From CAVOGJ01 sp963700865 (GTDB lineage: Bacteria > Planctomycetota > Planctomycetia > Pirellulales > Pirellulaceae), in assembly GCA_963700865.1 (NCBI GenBank), contig CAVOZC010000009.1, positions 58,374-122,373 on the forward strand: a stretch of DNA of 64,000 nt, in the 5' to 3' direction. The stretch's first letter is position 1. The number at the start of each line of letters is the position of its first letter. The translations under genes and the position numbers were made by a program. Positions 9,966 through 18,953 of the stretch are shown one piece after another. The notes below the pieces were generated by a model. The model was not told the DNA's origin. It saw only the letters and a list, made by a program, of their open reading frames with translations, and ran no database searches.

Positions 9966-10832
9966 ATGAAATTCGCGATTTGCAATGAACTCTTCACGGA
10001 TTGGCCTCCGGAAAAGGCGTGCGAATACGTCGCATCGCTCGGCTATACGGGCTGGGAAATCGCGCCGTTTACGCTCGGCCCCACGGCCGAACTTATCTCT
10101 GCCTCGGCACGAGCACGCACGCGTACCATCGCCGCGGACTGCGGACTCGAAATCGTTGGCCTGCATTGGTTGTTGGCCCGCACAAACGGTTATTACCTGA
10201 CAAGTCCCGATGGGGCGGTGCGGCGTGCGACGGCTGAGTACCTTGGTCATTTGGCTCGACTGTGCCGTGACCTGGACGGTTCGTTGATGGTTTTCGGGTC
10301 TCCTCAACAGCGGAATCTGCTGCCCGGTGTAAGCCCTGCGGAGGCCTCGGACTACGCGGCGGACGTACTCACGCAATGCCTCCCCACACTTGAGGAACAG
10401 GGCGTCGTGCTGGCCCTCGAACCCCTCGGCCCGGCCGAAGGCGACTTCTGGCTGACAGCCGCCGAAACCGCCCGCATGGTCGAACGAATCGACTCGCCGT
10501 ACGTCAAACTGCATCTGGATGTAAAGGCGATGTCGAGCGAGTCGTTGCCAATTCCGGAGATCATTGCGCTGCACCATTCGCAACTGGCCCATTTTCACGC
10601 GAATGATCCGAATCAGTTGGGGCCCGGTATGGGTGAGGTTGATTTTGTGCCGATTCTTCGAGCCCTTAACGAGGTGAACTACTCGGGCTGGCTATCGGTC
10701 GAAGTCTTTGACGAGTCGCCGGGAATCGCGCACATCGCCGCGCAGAGTATCGCTTACCTACGCGGGTGCGGGGGAGCGCATTTAGTCGCGGAGAGCAGGG
10801 GCCCACGATTGCCCGCTGCGCGCAGGCAGTGA
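9966..10832 (+). CDS. Sugar phosphate isomerase/epimerase family TIM barrel protein
   Basis: A 288-residue cytoplasmic protein of the xylose isomerase-like TIM barrel superfamily. It begins MKFAICNELF, and the LGYTGWEIAPFTLGP segment is the usual first strand-loop with the metal-site Glu. LALEPLGPAEGDFWLTAAET, VKLHLDVKAM, FHANDPNQLGPGMGEVDF and WLSVEVFD follow the order of Glu, Asp, His and Glu ligands in this family. The catalytic activity may be an epimerase, isomerase or dehydratase. It is divergent from the Gfo/Idh/MocA gene with about 85 bases between starts, an arrangement often seen in sugar acid or inositol pathways. Confidence 0.85.
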   Translation: MKFAICNELFTDWPPEKACEYVASLGYTGWEIAPFTLGPTAELISASARARTRTIAADCGLEIVGLHWLLARTNGYYLTSPDGAVRRATAEYLGHLARLCRDLDGSLMVFGSPQQRNLLPGVSPAEASDYAADVLTQCLPTLEEQGVVLALEPLGPAEGDFWLTAAETARMVERIDSPYVKLHLDVKAMSSESLPIPEIIALHHSQLAHFHANDPNQLGPGMGEVDFVPILRALNEVNYSGWLSVEVFDESPGIAHIAAQSIAYLRGCGGAHLVAESRGPRLPAARRQ

Positions 10833-10879
10833 TTTTCGGCGGCGTCGCGGGGGATTAAGATGCTGGATGATTCCAACCC

Positions 10880-12712
10880 ATGACCTCACCGTCGAGTCGC
10901 GGCATGCGTACCCTTTTGCGATACTTATGGCCGCTGCGGCGACTGGTAGTGCTTTCGTTGCTGCTGGCGGCGGCCACACAGGTGCTGACGCTGATAGATC
11001 CGGTGATCTTTGGCCGCATTGTCGACGAATATGCACTCAACCCGGACGGCAAGGACGAAGCATCTTTGACGCGTGGCGCCATTTCCTGGCTCCTCATCGC
11101 ATTCGCAATTGCCACCGCTGCCCGGTTCAGCAAGGCCGTGCAGGAGTATGTGCTGCGGCTGGTTGTGCAAAAGTTTGGCCTGGAAGTTTTCGATCAGGGA
11201 CTCAAACACACACTCCGGCTCTCCTACCAGGAGTTTGAAGACCAGACGAGCGGCTCGACCGTCGCGATGCTGCAAAAGGTGCGCACTGACACGGAACGAT
11301 TTATTAACGGTCTGGTGAATATCTTGTTTTCGGCCCTGGTGGGCATGGGCTTTCTGGTGTGGTATTCGGTCACCCGGCATTGGATGCTGGTTCCCATTTT
11401 CGGGATCGGAATCTTGGCGCTCGGCGGGTTCACCGGATTGCTCAGCCAACGGATCAAGGCGACGCAGCGGAGTATCTTTCGCGAGACAGCTCGCATGGCA
11501 GGCGCGATCACCGAGTCCCTACGTAATATCGAGCTGATCAAGAGCCTCGGGTTGGCACTCCCCGAGACGCGACGCATTCGCACATTCACGCGAAAAATCT
11601 ACGAACTTGAGATGGAGAAAGTGCGGCGCGTGCGCTCGCTGACCTTCTTTCAGGGAACCGCGATCAATCTGCTCAAACATTCCATCTTGTTCATTCTGTT
11701 GTGGTTGATTTTCCGTAAATCGTTGACGCCTGGCGAGTTGATTTCGATGCAGTTCATCGTGGCCACTATCTTTGTCCCCTTGCAAGACCTGGGGAACATT
11801 ATTGTCAACTATCGCGAAGCCGAGGCTTCGCTGCAGAATTTTGAAGAGCTGGTTCGTAAGCCACTCGAAACACAACCCGAGGTGCCTGTCGAAATCGGCC
11901 TGCTCGACCGCGTGCGCTTTGAGGATGTCGTATTTCGTCATCGAGGCGCGAAGGAAGTCGCCATTGATCACGTTTCTTTTTCAGCCGAAGTAGGGGATAC
12001 GATTGCCTTCGTGGGGCCCTCCGGGTCGGGCAAATCGACGCTCGTGAAGCTGCTGGTCGGGCTCTATCGTCCCAACAGTGGACGTGTGCTCTTTGACGAC
12101 ATACCCTTTGACGAATTGCGATTTAATCGAATCCGTCGCCAGTTTGGGTTTGTGACACAGGATCCGCAACTCTTCTCGGGAACCATTCGCGAAAATCTGC
12201 TGTTCGTCGCCCCTGCGGCAACGGACGCGGAAATGCTTGAGGCACTCGCCCGTGCCGCCGCACTGCCGCTCGTCGAACGCTCGGGCCAAGGACTCGATAC
12301 CCTGGTCGGGGAAGGTGGCCTGCGGATATCCGGAGGTGAGCGTCAGCGGCTGTCGATTGCCCGAGCCCTGCTGCGTAAGCCGAGGCTGTTCATTTTTGAC
12401 GAAGCGACCTCCGCACTCGATTCGATTACCGAGCAGGAAATCAGCGACTCGGTACGACAAATTTCGGCGCAAGGAGCAGATTGTGATCCTGATCGCCCAC
12501 CGGCTGAGTACGATTGCGCACGCCGACATGATCTACGTGCTCGAAAAGGGGAAGGTTGTCGAGTCGGGCGGCCACGAGGCCCTGTTGGGCAGCGCGGACT
12601 CTACTACGCGATGTGGCGACAGCAGATTGGCGAGCGCGACATGCGGGCGATCGAGCCGGCAGCAGCCCAACCGCGAGATGAGGAACCGCTGATCGGCGCT
12701 GGCGAACCCTAG
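10880..12712 (+). CDS. ABC exporter, fused permease and ATPase, two compensating frameshifts
   Basis: A half-transporter of 610 residues. The N-terminal half has the membrane helices of a type IV exporter (for example LVVLSLLLAAATQVLTLI and VGMGFLVWYSV). The ATPase half has Walker A GPSGSGKST (about residue 380), Q-loop VTQDPQLFSG, signature ISGGERQRLSIARALL and Walker B LFIFDEATSALDS. The H-loop segment IVILIAHRLSTIAHADMIYV is in another frame: one extra G at 12473-12474 and one missing G at 12587-12589 cancel each other, after which QRGLYYAMWRQQ resumes. It probably works as a homodimer exporting lipid, peptide or drug. It starts 47 bases after the isomerase-like gene. Confidence 0.9.
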   Translation: MTSPSSRGMRTLLRYLWPLRRLVVLSLLLAAATQVLTLIDPVIFGRIVDEYALNPDGKDEASLTRGAISWLLIAFAIATAARFSKAVQEYVLRLVVQKFGLEVFDQGLKHTLRLSYQEFEDQTSGSTVAMLQKVRTDTERFINGLVNILFSALVGMGFLVWYSVTRHWMLVPIFGIGILALGGFTGLLSQRIKATQRSIFRETARMAGAITESLRNIELIKSLGLALPETRRIRTFTRKIYELEMEKVRRVRSLTFFQGTAINLLKHSILFILLWLIFRKSLTPGELISMQFIVATIFVPLQDLGNIIVNYREAEASLQNFEELVRKPLETQPEVPVEIGLLDRVRFEDVVFRHRGAKEVAIDHVSFSAEVGDTIAFVGPSGSGKSTLVKLLVGLYRPNSGRVLFDDIPFDELRFNRIRRQFGFVTQDPQLFSGTIRENLLFVAPAATDAEMLEALARAAALPLVERSGQGLDTLVGEGGLRISGGERQRLSIARALLRKPRLFIFDEATSALDSITEQEISDSVRQISAQGADCDPDRPPAEYDCARRHDLRARKGEGCRVGRPRGPVGQRGLYYAMWRQQIGERDMRAIEPAAAQPRDEEPLIGAGEP

Positions 12713-12729
12713 TGTCTTACGTACCGCCG

Positions 12730-12756
12730 CTGTGAGCTGCGTCGACGCAGCCACAG
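12730..12756. repeat. Extended palindrome
   Basis: GCTGCGTCGACGCAGC (12736-12751) is a perfect 16-base palindrome, and CTGTG and CACAG on either side extend it with one unpaired A. It lies 18 bases after the stop of the ABC exporter gene. It could be a protein-binding site or a transcript hairpin; no T-run follows. Confidence 0.5.
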
Positions 12757-12910
12757 AGCCACAAGCGGGGTGCCGTGCGGCTCCTTGTGCAGGAAGTGGA
12801 ATAATCAGTCCACCAGCCGTCAGGCCGCGGACCGGCAGCGAGGCCAGGAAAAGCATCAAACGCAAAAAATGATTTGACTCTGTGGCCCAGCGAGGGCCTT
12901 TGAGAGGGGG

Positions 12911-12946
12911 CGTCGCCGCCCCAGGCGGGAACGCCTGGGGCCGACG
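12911..12946. terminator. GC-rich hairpin with GGAA loop
   Basis: GCCCCAGGCG (12918-12927) pairs perfectly with CGCCTGGGGC (12932-12941) around a GGAA tetraloop, and CGTCG/CGACG extend the stem outside a two-base bulge. No T-run follows, so it is a stable structure rather than a proven terminator. Confidence 0.45.
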
Positions 12947-13322
12947 GCAATCACAGTGTTGACCGTAGCCGACCAGTTTGCTTCATACCCGAAAACTCGA
13001 CGATAAGCGGCCGAATCCTGTGTGTTTGCCGTCGTGCGGCGCCAAAACCCGACTGGGAAGCCGCGGCAGCGTTGATGCCGCAGTCCCCATCCTATGAGAT
13101 GACGAAACGGGGAAAACGTGCCGCCAGGCAGCATTTTATTTCCGCTTGGCCACGCGCCGTCCCGGCCGGCCGCGGCGGGGTGCCGCGTGGCCCGCGCGGC
13201 AGACTGTTTGCGTTTCGGACTCGGTTCACTCAAAATGGGACTGGGGCAATACACGACGTATGGCTCCGGGGCTTCTCACGTGGGGGCGTGGCGGCGAGTC
13301 CAAGGATGTCGCTACGGGTTTT

Positions 13323-13934
13323 GTGGGTTTTGAACACACCTTTTCCGAGCTGATTGAGCGGGCCCGTGCGGGGGATCCGACCGCGCGGGATGCCATCCTG
13401 GCGGATTGCCGCGACTACCTGCACCTCGTGGCGGATCGGTCTCTGGACAAACGGTTACGTGGAAAATGTTGCCCCAGCGATCTTGTGCAAAATACGATGA
13501 TGCACGCGGCGACGGGTTTTGGGGGCTTTCGTGGCGACTCGGTGCCGGCCCTCAAGGCCTGGTTGCGGGAAATTCTTCGAAACGAAGTCGCGATGACCAA
13601 TCGACGATTCTTCAGCGCTTCGAAGCGAGACGTACGCCGCGAGCAGGTAAGCGAGACCGATTCCCAGTATTTTCGCAGCCGCACGGGGATCCCGGATTCC
13701 ATGCCGACGCCTTCCAGCGAGGCGGTTCTGGCGGAGGACGCGGCGGAACTACGAGCCGCGATGTTGCGTCTATCATCTGACTACCGCGACGTGTTGCTGA
13801 TGCGTAATTGGGAGCGGCTTTCGTTTGCTCAGATCGGGGCCCGCATGAATCGTTCGGAGAATGCAGCCAAGAAGCTTTGGGCGCGCGCTCTGGCTCAACT
13901 CGAAGGCGAGTTATTCGGCGGTGAACATGCTTGA
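13323..13934 (+). CDS. ECF-type RNA polymerase sigma factor, planctomycete group
   Basis: A GTG at 13323 begins VGFEHTFSELIERARAGDPTA; the frame is open further upstream without family features, so this start gives a 203-residue protein of normal size. CCPSDLVQNTMMHAATGF is the region 2 segment with the conserved DLVQ, FRGDSVPALKAWLREILRNE completes region 2, and YRDVLLMRNWERLSFAQIGARMNRSENAAKKLWARAL is region 4 with its HTH. It directs RNA polymerase to its own promoter set. Its stop codon overlaps the start of the kinase gene by 8 bases (ATGCTTGA), so the two are translationally coupled and probably form a signalling unit. Confidence 0.9.
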   Translation: MGFEHTFSELIERARAGDPTARDAILADCRDYLHLVADRSLDKRLRGKCCPSDLVQNTMMHAATGFGGFRGDSVPALKAWLREILRNEVAMTNRRFFSASKRDVRREQVSETDSQYFRSRTGIPDSMPTPSSEAVLAEDAAELRAAMLRLSSDYRDVLLMRNWERLSFAQIGARMNRSENAAKKLWARALAQLEGELFGGEHA

Positions 13935-16275
13935 CGGCGATGATCAACTCCTCGACGAATCTGGCGGCGAGGCCGAATCGCTGAACTCGAAAGAGATCGA
14001 ACAACTGTTGCGACTCGACCAGAGCATGCCGGCTTCCGCCGCGGAGGACATAACGCGCGAACTGGACGCGGAGACCTCGGAGAAGCTCGAGCGTGCCGCC
14101 CGCGGCCTGACGTTCATTCAGCGAGTGCAAGATGAGAACCCGCATCTGGTGGATGATCTGACCGCCGCCGCGGAATCAAAATGGTTACAGATGGAGGGCG
14201 AGCGGCCCACGCGAATCGGGCGGCACGTGATCAAGCGGCGGCTGGGTAGCGGCGGCTTTGGCGTGGTCTTTCTGGCCTTTGACCCGGAACTGGAGCGGGA
14301 GGTGGCGCTGAAGGTGCCGCGGGTCGAAACGCTGATCAACGGTCAGACACGGCGGCGATTTCTCCGCGAATCGAAGACGGCTGCAAAACTGAATCACACC
14401 AATATCGCCACGATCTTCGAGGCGGGCACGGTGGGACCGATCTTCTATATCGCGGCCGAATACTGCCCGGGTGGTTCGCTCGACGATTTTCTCCGCGACG
14501 AAGCGTTGCCCGATCGCCTGACTCCCGCCTCGGCGGCTCACCTGATCGCGGCCTTGGCCGATGCGATTGATCACGCGCACCGTCGGGGAATTCTGCATCG
14601 CGACATCAAACCATCGAATATCTTGCTTGATCTGCCTCAAGCGGAACGAGCCAGCCTGGTCGGAAATCCGCAGCGCTGGGGTGAGACGGCCAAGCTGGTC
14701 GATTTTGGCCTCGCCAAGAATGTGTCAACGAGCGAGGACGACACCAAGAGCGGCGTGATGTTGGGGACGCCGGCCTACACGGCTCCGGAAATGGTACTCA
14801 ATCGTCCCGATGCGGGTGCGGCCGCGGATATTTTTTCGCTCGGAGCGACTCTTTATCACGCGTTGACGGGACAAGCCCCCCACAAACGGGCCACCGATTT
14901 CGAAACGCTCTTGGCAGCTCAGAAAGACGATGCCCTGCCGCCCAGTCGCATTGATCCGACCATTCCGCGTGATCTGGATGCCATTTGTTTAAAATGCCTG
15001 GAGAAATCGCCGGAGCGCCGCTACGCCACGGCGGCCGAGCTGGCGCACGACTTGCAGCAGTTTCTGTCCGGAAAACCGATTCGCGCTCGACAAGCATCCC
15101 GGCTCGAAAAATCGTACCGCTGGTGCCACCGTAATCCGCTTTTGTCGCTGTTGGCGGCGGCCACGCTGATGCTCTTCCTGATCGCTGGCTGCACGACAAT
15201 CGGATTGTGGCGGATGTATCGCAACCAGACGAATTTTTCGGCCGAGTTGGAGATACGTCGGGATGCGATGAACATTCGACGTTTGGTGGACCAGGCTCGC
15301 ACAACCGCTTCGCTGATATCCGTGGCTGGGACGGACCCACAGCGATCGATACGACATGGTGGCTTGTTCGAAGACGGTGGCAAGTTGCTCATCGCCGATT
15401 CGACACGCGGATGGGTGTGGGACCTCGATCCGTTCAACAAGCTAAGCGAGTTTCCGCTGACGACCCCCTTGGTGACGGTGGGGCCCGCTCACACCGTGCT
15501 GGCGGTCGAAGAAGTCACCGACGAGCAGTTGCAGGTGGATCAATTCGATTTCCAGGACGCCGGTTCGCGAAGGCCCCTATTTACCTGGAAACCCACGGTC
15601 GAATCCGTGGCACGTCCGCCCCATGCCGCCTGGCAGCTTTCCCCGGATACGTTTGCCGCCAGGGCCGGGGTCGTCGCGTTGCAAGTTTCCGAGCACGGGT
15701 TGATCGCGACTTCGCGAATGAGCGGCGAATCGGTATTCGAGCTCAGTATGGAGCGACCACTCAAGGCACTCGCACTGGCAGGCAACGGCAAATTTCTCGC
15801 CGTGGCGGATGATCAGGAAGTCCGCATTCTGCAAACCGATACCTGGCAGATCATCCGCGAGTTTCCCGCTGCCGATCCGCAAAGACTCTATTTCTGTGAA
15901 GACGGTCGTTGGCTGCTGGTACGCGAGCCCAATCAGTGGCGCATGTTCTCCCGACCCGAATTTGTGGAAAGACATCACTGGGCGGCCAGTCAGGCTCCTC
16001 CGGTGGCTGCCTTTGCCGGAGATGATGGCTATGTCGTTTTTGCCACCGCGGCGAACGAGTTACAGGTTGTCCGGATTGGCGAACAAGGTTCGGCAGCGAC
16101 TCTTTCCATTCCACGCGACGAGACGCTGACCATCGTCGGTTCCACCGCGGACGGGCACTCGGTCATCGCCATGGCAACCAATGGGAATGGATATACCTGG
16201 AACCTTTTCTGGCTGGATGAGCATTTGGCTCCGCTCATCGGCAATTGGCGACCCATTACCTCCTACCGGCCGTAG
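13927..16275 (+). CDS. Membrane Ser/Thr protein kinase with C-terminal propeller-like domain
   Basis: A 782-residue protein with three parts. An acidic N-terminal part (1-95) is followed by a Hanks-type kinase domain: GSGGFGVVFLAFD, Lys in VALKVPR, HRDIKPSNILLD (about residue 224), DFGLAKN (about 258) and GTPAYTAPEM. All catalytic residues are present. A single transmembrane helix lies near 405-427 (LLAAATLMLFLIAGCTTIGLW). The outer part (430-782) has repeated short strands such as NGKFLAVADDQEVRILQTD and resembles a WD40- or PQQ-type propeller. The gene overlaps the ECF sigma factor gene, so phosphorylation of that sigma factor or of its inhibitor is a plausible role. Confidence 0.93.
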   Translation: MLDGDDQLLDESGGEAESLNSKEIEQLLRLDQSMPASAAEDITRELDAETSEKLERAARGLTFIQRVQDENPHLVDDLTAAAESKWLQMEGERPTRIGRHVIKRRLGSGGFGVVFLAFDPELEREVALKVPRVETLINGQTRRRFLRESKTAAKLNHTNIATIFEAGTVGPIFYIAAEYCPGGSLDDFLRDEALPDRLTPASAAHLIAALADAIDHAHRRGILHRDIKPSNILLDLPQAERASLVGNPQRWGETAKLVDFGLAKNVSTSEDDTKSGVMLGTPAYTAPEMVLNRPDAGAAADIFSLGATLYHALTGQAPHKRATDFETLLAAQKDDALPPSRIDPTIPRDLDAICLKCLEKSPERRYATAAELAHDLQQFLSGKPIRARQASRLEKSYRWCHRNPLLSLLAAATLMLFLIAGCTTIGLWRMYRNQTNFSAELEIRRDAMNIRRLVDQARTTASLISVAGTDPQRSIRHGGLFEDGGKLLIADSTRGWVWDLDPFNKLSEFPLTTPLVTVGPAHTVLAVEEVTDEQLQVDQFDFQDAGSRRPLFTWKPTVESVARPPHAAWQLSPDTFAARAGVVALQVSEHGLIATSRMSGESVFELSMERPLKALALAGNGKFLAVADDQEVRILQTDTWQIIREFPAADPQRLYFCEDGRWLLVREPNQWRMFSRPEFVERHHWAASQAPPVAAFAGDDGYVVFATAANELQVVRIGEQGSAATLSIPRDETLTIVGSTADGHSVIAMATNGNGYTWNLFWLDEHLAPLIGNWRPITSYRP

Positions 16276-16477
16276 ATAACCCGGGCGTAAGTACCTGTCG
16301 GTCGTTCTGCTCGGCGGGAATGCCGAGTCGCCGGCGCCGACTGGGCAAGGCCCGCCGATTGTCTCGATTCTGTGACGAAACGTCAGACGTTTGCAGAAAC
16401 CTCCGCGCCTTGGTCGATCCTTGTACCAGGCGCGGCATGGATCGATCGCGCGAGCTATCTATATTTAGGAGAGCATC

Positions 16478-16708
16478 ATGAGTCAGCCCAAAGTCCGTGC
16501 AACCCTGTATCTGCCTCAAGATGTCCTCGATGAAGCTCGCGATGTCGCGGCTTACCTGGCCGGCTACCCTGCTTACCTCACCCTGACGAAACTGGCCGAA
16601 GCGGCGCTGCGGACCGAACTGGAACGATTAAAACGAATCTACAATGACGGGGAAAATTTTCCAGTTCGGTCGGCGCCGCTGAAGGGAGGCCGCCCCCTGG
16701 CCGCGTAA
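16478..16708 (+). CDS. Small ribbon-helix-helix-like protein
   Basis: A 76-residue protein, MSQPKVRATLYLPQDVLDEARD, preceded by TTAGGAGAGCATC with a good ribosome binding site. The strand VRATLYLPQDVLDEARDVA and the helix LTLTKLAEAALRTELERLKR fit the ribbon-helix-helix DNA-binding fold seen in small partition and antitoxin proteins. The tail DGENFPVRSAPLKGGRPLA resembles the end of partition-type RHH proteins. No toxin gene stands next to it; the neighbours are the kinase and a secreted protease. It is probably a DNA-binding regulator of unknown target. Confidence 0.65.
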   Translation: MSQPKVRATLYLPQDVLDEARDVAAYLAGYPAYLTLTKLAEAALRTELERLKRIYNDGENFPVRSAPLKGGRPLAA

Positions 16709-16873
16709 GTGATGACGGACCGCCGCCGTGGGATAGGCCGCCAGCCGGTTAGATATTTTGAGTTCACTCCTTATAGCGATACCTTACGTCGAGTTGACAG
16801 GCTGGGAGGTGCGTCCGTTGATGACAGGCGGGAAGCCTATCCCACGACGTTGCTCGCAGCGAAAGGCCCTTCG

Positions 16874-17899
16874 ATGATCGGCAGACACGCGATGAATCAA
16901 TCATTCAGTCACGCAGGTCGCTGGTTCCGTGTCGTTCCATGGTTCCTGCTTGTTGCACTCAGCGCCTTGCAAGCGAATGCTCAGTTTGCGGAACCCTCGC
17001 TGCTTCCGCGACGAGGCACCAGCGTCGCCACGTCCTCGCACCCGAGCGTCGCACGTGTGCGCGTGCAAGGTGTCGATAGCGAAGCGCTGGGATCGGGCAC
17101 GCTGATCGGTGCGAGCGAGGAGCACGGTTATGTCATTACGAACTGGCATGTCGTGCGCGATGCACTCGGCAAGATCGTGGTGGAATTCCCCGACGGGTTC
17201 CAATCCGCAGCGACGGTTCTCAAGACCGATGAAACGTGGGATTTGGCGCTGCTGCTGATCTGGCGCCCGACGGCGATCCCCATGTCACTCTCGCCCACTC
17301 CGCCCCAGCCGGGCGACAAGCTCATCATCGCCGGTTACGGCCAAGGGAATTTCCGCGCCGTGCAGGGCGTGTTCGCCGATTATGCGTCTCCCACGGCCGA
17401 TGCGCCCATGGAGATGTTTGAGGTGACGGTTGCGGCGCGTCAGGGCGATTCGGGAGGGCCAATTGTCAATGCCCGCGGGGAGCTGGCCGGCGTGCTGTTT
17501 GGAGCCGGCGACGGTCGCACGACGGGAACGCAAGTCCAGCGGGTACGCGCGTTCCTCGATTCGGCCTTTGTGCCGGGCGAGCCGGGTGGCACGACGATGC
17601 TGGCCCAGACCGTGGCCGCGACCGATCCGCTGTCGAACACCGAGCCGGCTCGACAAGCCACGTCGCTGCAGGTCGAGGCCGAACCGCTGGCCGGCGACCC
17701 ACTTACTGCCGGTGGGACGACCCTCGACGACTACCTCGCTGCGATCCCGCAGGATTTTCCCCACGAATCGCGATTTTCGTCTTCGACAACCGAGATTCGT
17801 GCCGAGGATTTGCTGGGAAAGACGCCCTTTGACCAGGCAAAATCGATTCTCGCCGTGATCGGGTTCGTGTCGCTCGTGATCCGCTTCATTCCCCGTTAG
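16874..17899 (+). CDS. Secreted trypsin-like serine protease with C-terminal membrane helix
   Basis: The ATG at 16874 gives a 341-residue protein; a second ATG (16892, MNQSFSHAGRW) is also possible. A signal peptide (VVPWFLLVALSALQANA) is followed by a trypsin-fold domain: catalytic His in ITNWHVVRD, Asp in TWDLALLLIW and Ser in ARQGDSGGPIVN. The end of the protein (SILAVIGFVSLVIRFI) is hydrophobic and may anchor it. No PDZ domain is visible. It probably degrades extracytoplasmic protein, and acts on the outer side of the cytoplasmic membrane. It follows the RHH gene on the same strand, but the 165-base gap leaves co-transcription open. Confidence 0.85.
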   Translation: MIGRHAMNQSFSHAGRWFRVVPWFLLVALSALQANAQFAEPSLLPRRGTSVATSSHPSVARVRVQGVDSEALGSGTLIGASEEHGYVITNWHVVRDALGKIVVEFPDGFQSAATVLKTDETWDLALLLIWRPTAIPMSLSPTPPQPGDKLIIAGYGQGNFRAVQGVFADYASPTADAPMEMFEVTVAARQGDSGGPIVNARGELAGVLFGAGDGRTTGTQVQRVRAFLDSAFVPGEPGGTTMLAQTVAATDPLSNTEPARQATSLQVEAEPLAGDPLTAGGTTLDDYLAAIPQDFPHESRFSSSTTEIRAEDLLGKTPFDQAKSILAVIGFVSLVIRFIPR

Positions 17900-18101
17900 T
17901 CTCGCACGCGGCTGACCGTCTGGGATGAGCGCCGGAACGCCAAGTCCACGTTTCGAAAGCGAGAAGATCGGGTAAAATCGGGCAGGCTGTCATTGGGGCG
18001 GCTGTGGAAACGGAAGACCGCGTCATCAGAGGCGGCTCATCGCCCGTAGCGGTTTGCCGAAATCCTGTGACTCGTCCGGGCCGGCAACATCGCGAACCAC
18101 C

Positions 18102-18803
18102 ATGATTTCTGCTCCCCGTCCTGCTGCCACCCACCCTTCTTCCAGACACCTGATGGTCGTGGCGGTGGCGTTTGCTTGCGCAGCTTTACTTTTGATGCCG
18201 TTCGACGTGGCCATCGCGGAGGCCATCCGTGAATGCCACTTACCCGGAGATCTGCACCGTCTGGTCGATTATTCGGAAGTCTTCGGCCACGGGATCGGAG
18301 TCGGGCTGATCATCTTCACGGTGGCCTATCTGGATGCACGCCGCTGGAGAGTGTTTGTAATGTTGGTGATCTACAGCTTGGGCAGCGGACTGTTGGCGGA
18401 CGCCTTCAAATTGTCGGTCGCCCGCTATCGGCCGTTCGCGTTCGAGGCCCAGGGGGGCGGCGCCCTCGATACCTGGATCGGGTGGTTGCCCTGGCTCCAC
18501 GGCATCGCACTCCAGTATGACAAAATGTCCTTCCCTTCAGCCCACACGGCAACCGCCGTGGGACTGGCTTGTGGCTTGTCGCGAATATACCCCCGCGGCA
18601 GCATCATGTTCGCGCTCTTCGCCTGCCTCGCCGGCATGCAGCGACTGTTCGAACAGGCTCATTTTCCCAGTGACGTGGCCTTCGGCGCCGCACTGGCCTT
18701 CGGTCTCAGTGCCGTTCTTGATCGACCCTGGTCGATTACCAGTCGGCTGGTGCCGCTGCACCCATCGACACCCACAAGGGTCGCCGCCTCGTCGGCCACT
18801 TGA
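18102..18803 (+). CDS. PAP2 superfamily phosphatase
   Basis: A 233-residue membrane protein starting MISAPRPAATHPSS, with about five hydrophobic segments (LMVVAVAFACAALLLMPFD, VGLIIFTVAYL, FVMLVIYSLGSGLLADA and later ones). The three PAP2 motifs are complete: KLSVARYRPFAF (K-x6-RP), FPSAHTATAVG (PSGH type) and the His and Asp of EQAHFPSDVAFG. It should remove phosphate from a lipid such as phosphatidic acid or undecaprenyl diphosphate at the membrane. The preceding 200 bases hold no gene. Confidence 0.9.
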   Translation: MISAPRPAATHPSSRHLMVVAVAFACAALLLMPFDVAIAEAIRECHLPGDLHRLVDYSEVFGHGIGVGLIIFTVAYLDARRWRVFVMLVIYSLGSGLLADAFKLSVARYRPFAFEAQGGGALDTWIGWLPWLHGIALQYDKMSFPSAHTATAVGLACGLSRIYPRGSIMFALFACLAGMQRLFEQAHFPSDVAFGAALAFGLSAVLDRPWSITSRLVPLHPSTPTRVAASSAT

Positions 18804-18953
18804 CCGCCACGGGTTGCGTGCCGGGGCGACGGCGGCGCTCAGTCATCATCGGCTGAGCGTCGGCCAAAATTGCGGCCGCCCCAGAGCATCAATCTGGCCA
18901 TTCCAGCCGCGGCGGCCTATACTTCTTCGCAGGTCCGATGAAGGAGTTCTCCC

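Larger units (their letters stand above)
12713..13322. other. Gene-free stretch with two strong inverted repeats
   Basis: About 600 bases between the exporter and the sigma factor without a convincing gene. The stretch holds an extended palindrome at 12730-12756 and a GC-rich hairpin at 12911-12946. Frames open into the sigma factor from 13146, but their codons look random. Confidence 0.5.

Noticed and set aside
9690..10598. Long minus-strand frame across the oxidoreductase start and the isomerase-like gene
   Set aside because: Two well-supported genes occupy this stretch, and the antisense codons give no recognisable protein.
12533..12865. Minus-strand frame beginning MRLMLFLASLPVRGLTAGG
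   Set aside because: The signal-like start is followed by random-looking codons, overlaps the exporter gene and lacks a ribosome site.
16478..16708. Antitoxin of a toxin-antitoxin pair
   Set aside because: The ribbon-helix-helix protein has no adjacent small toxin gene; the next gene encodes a secreted protease more than 160 bases away.
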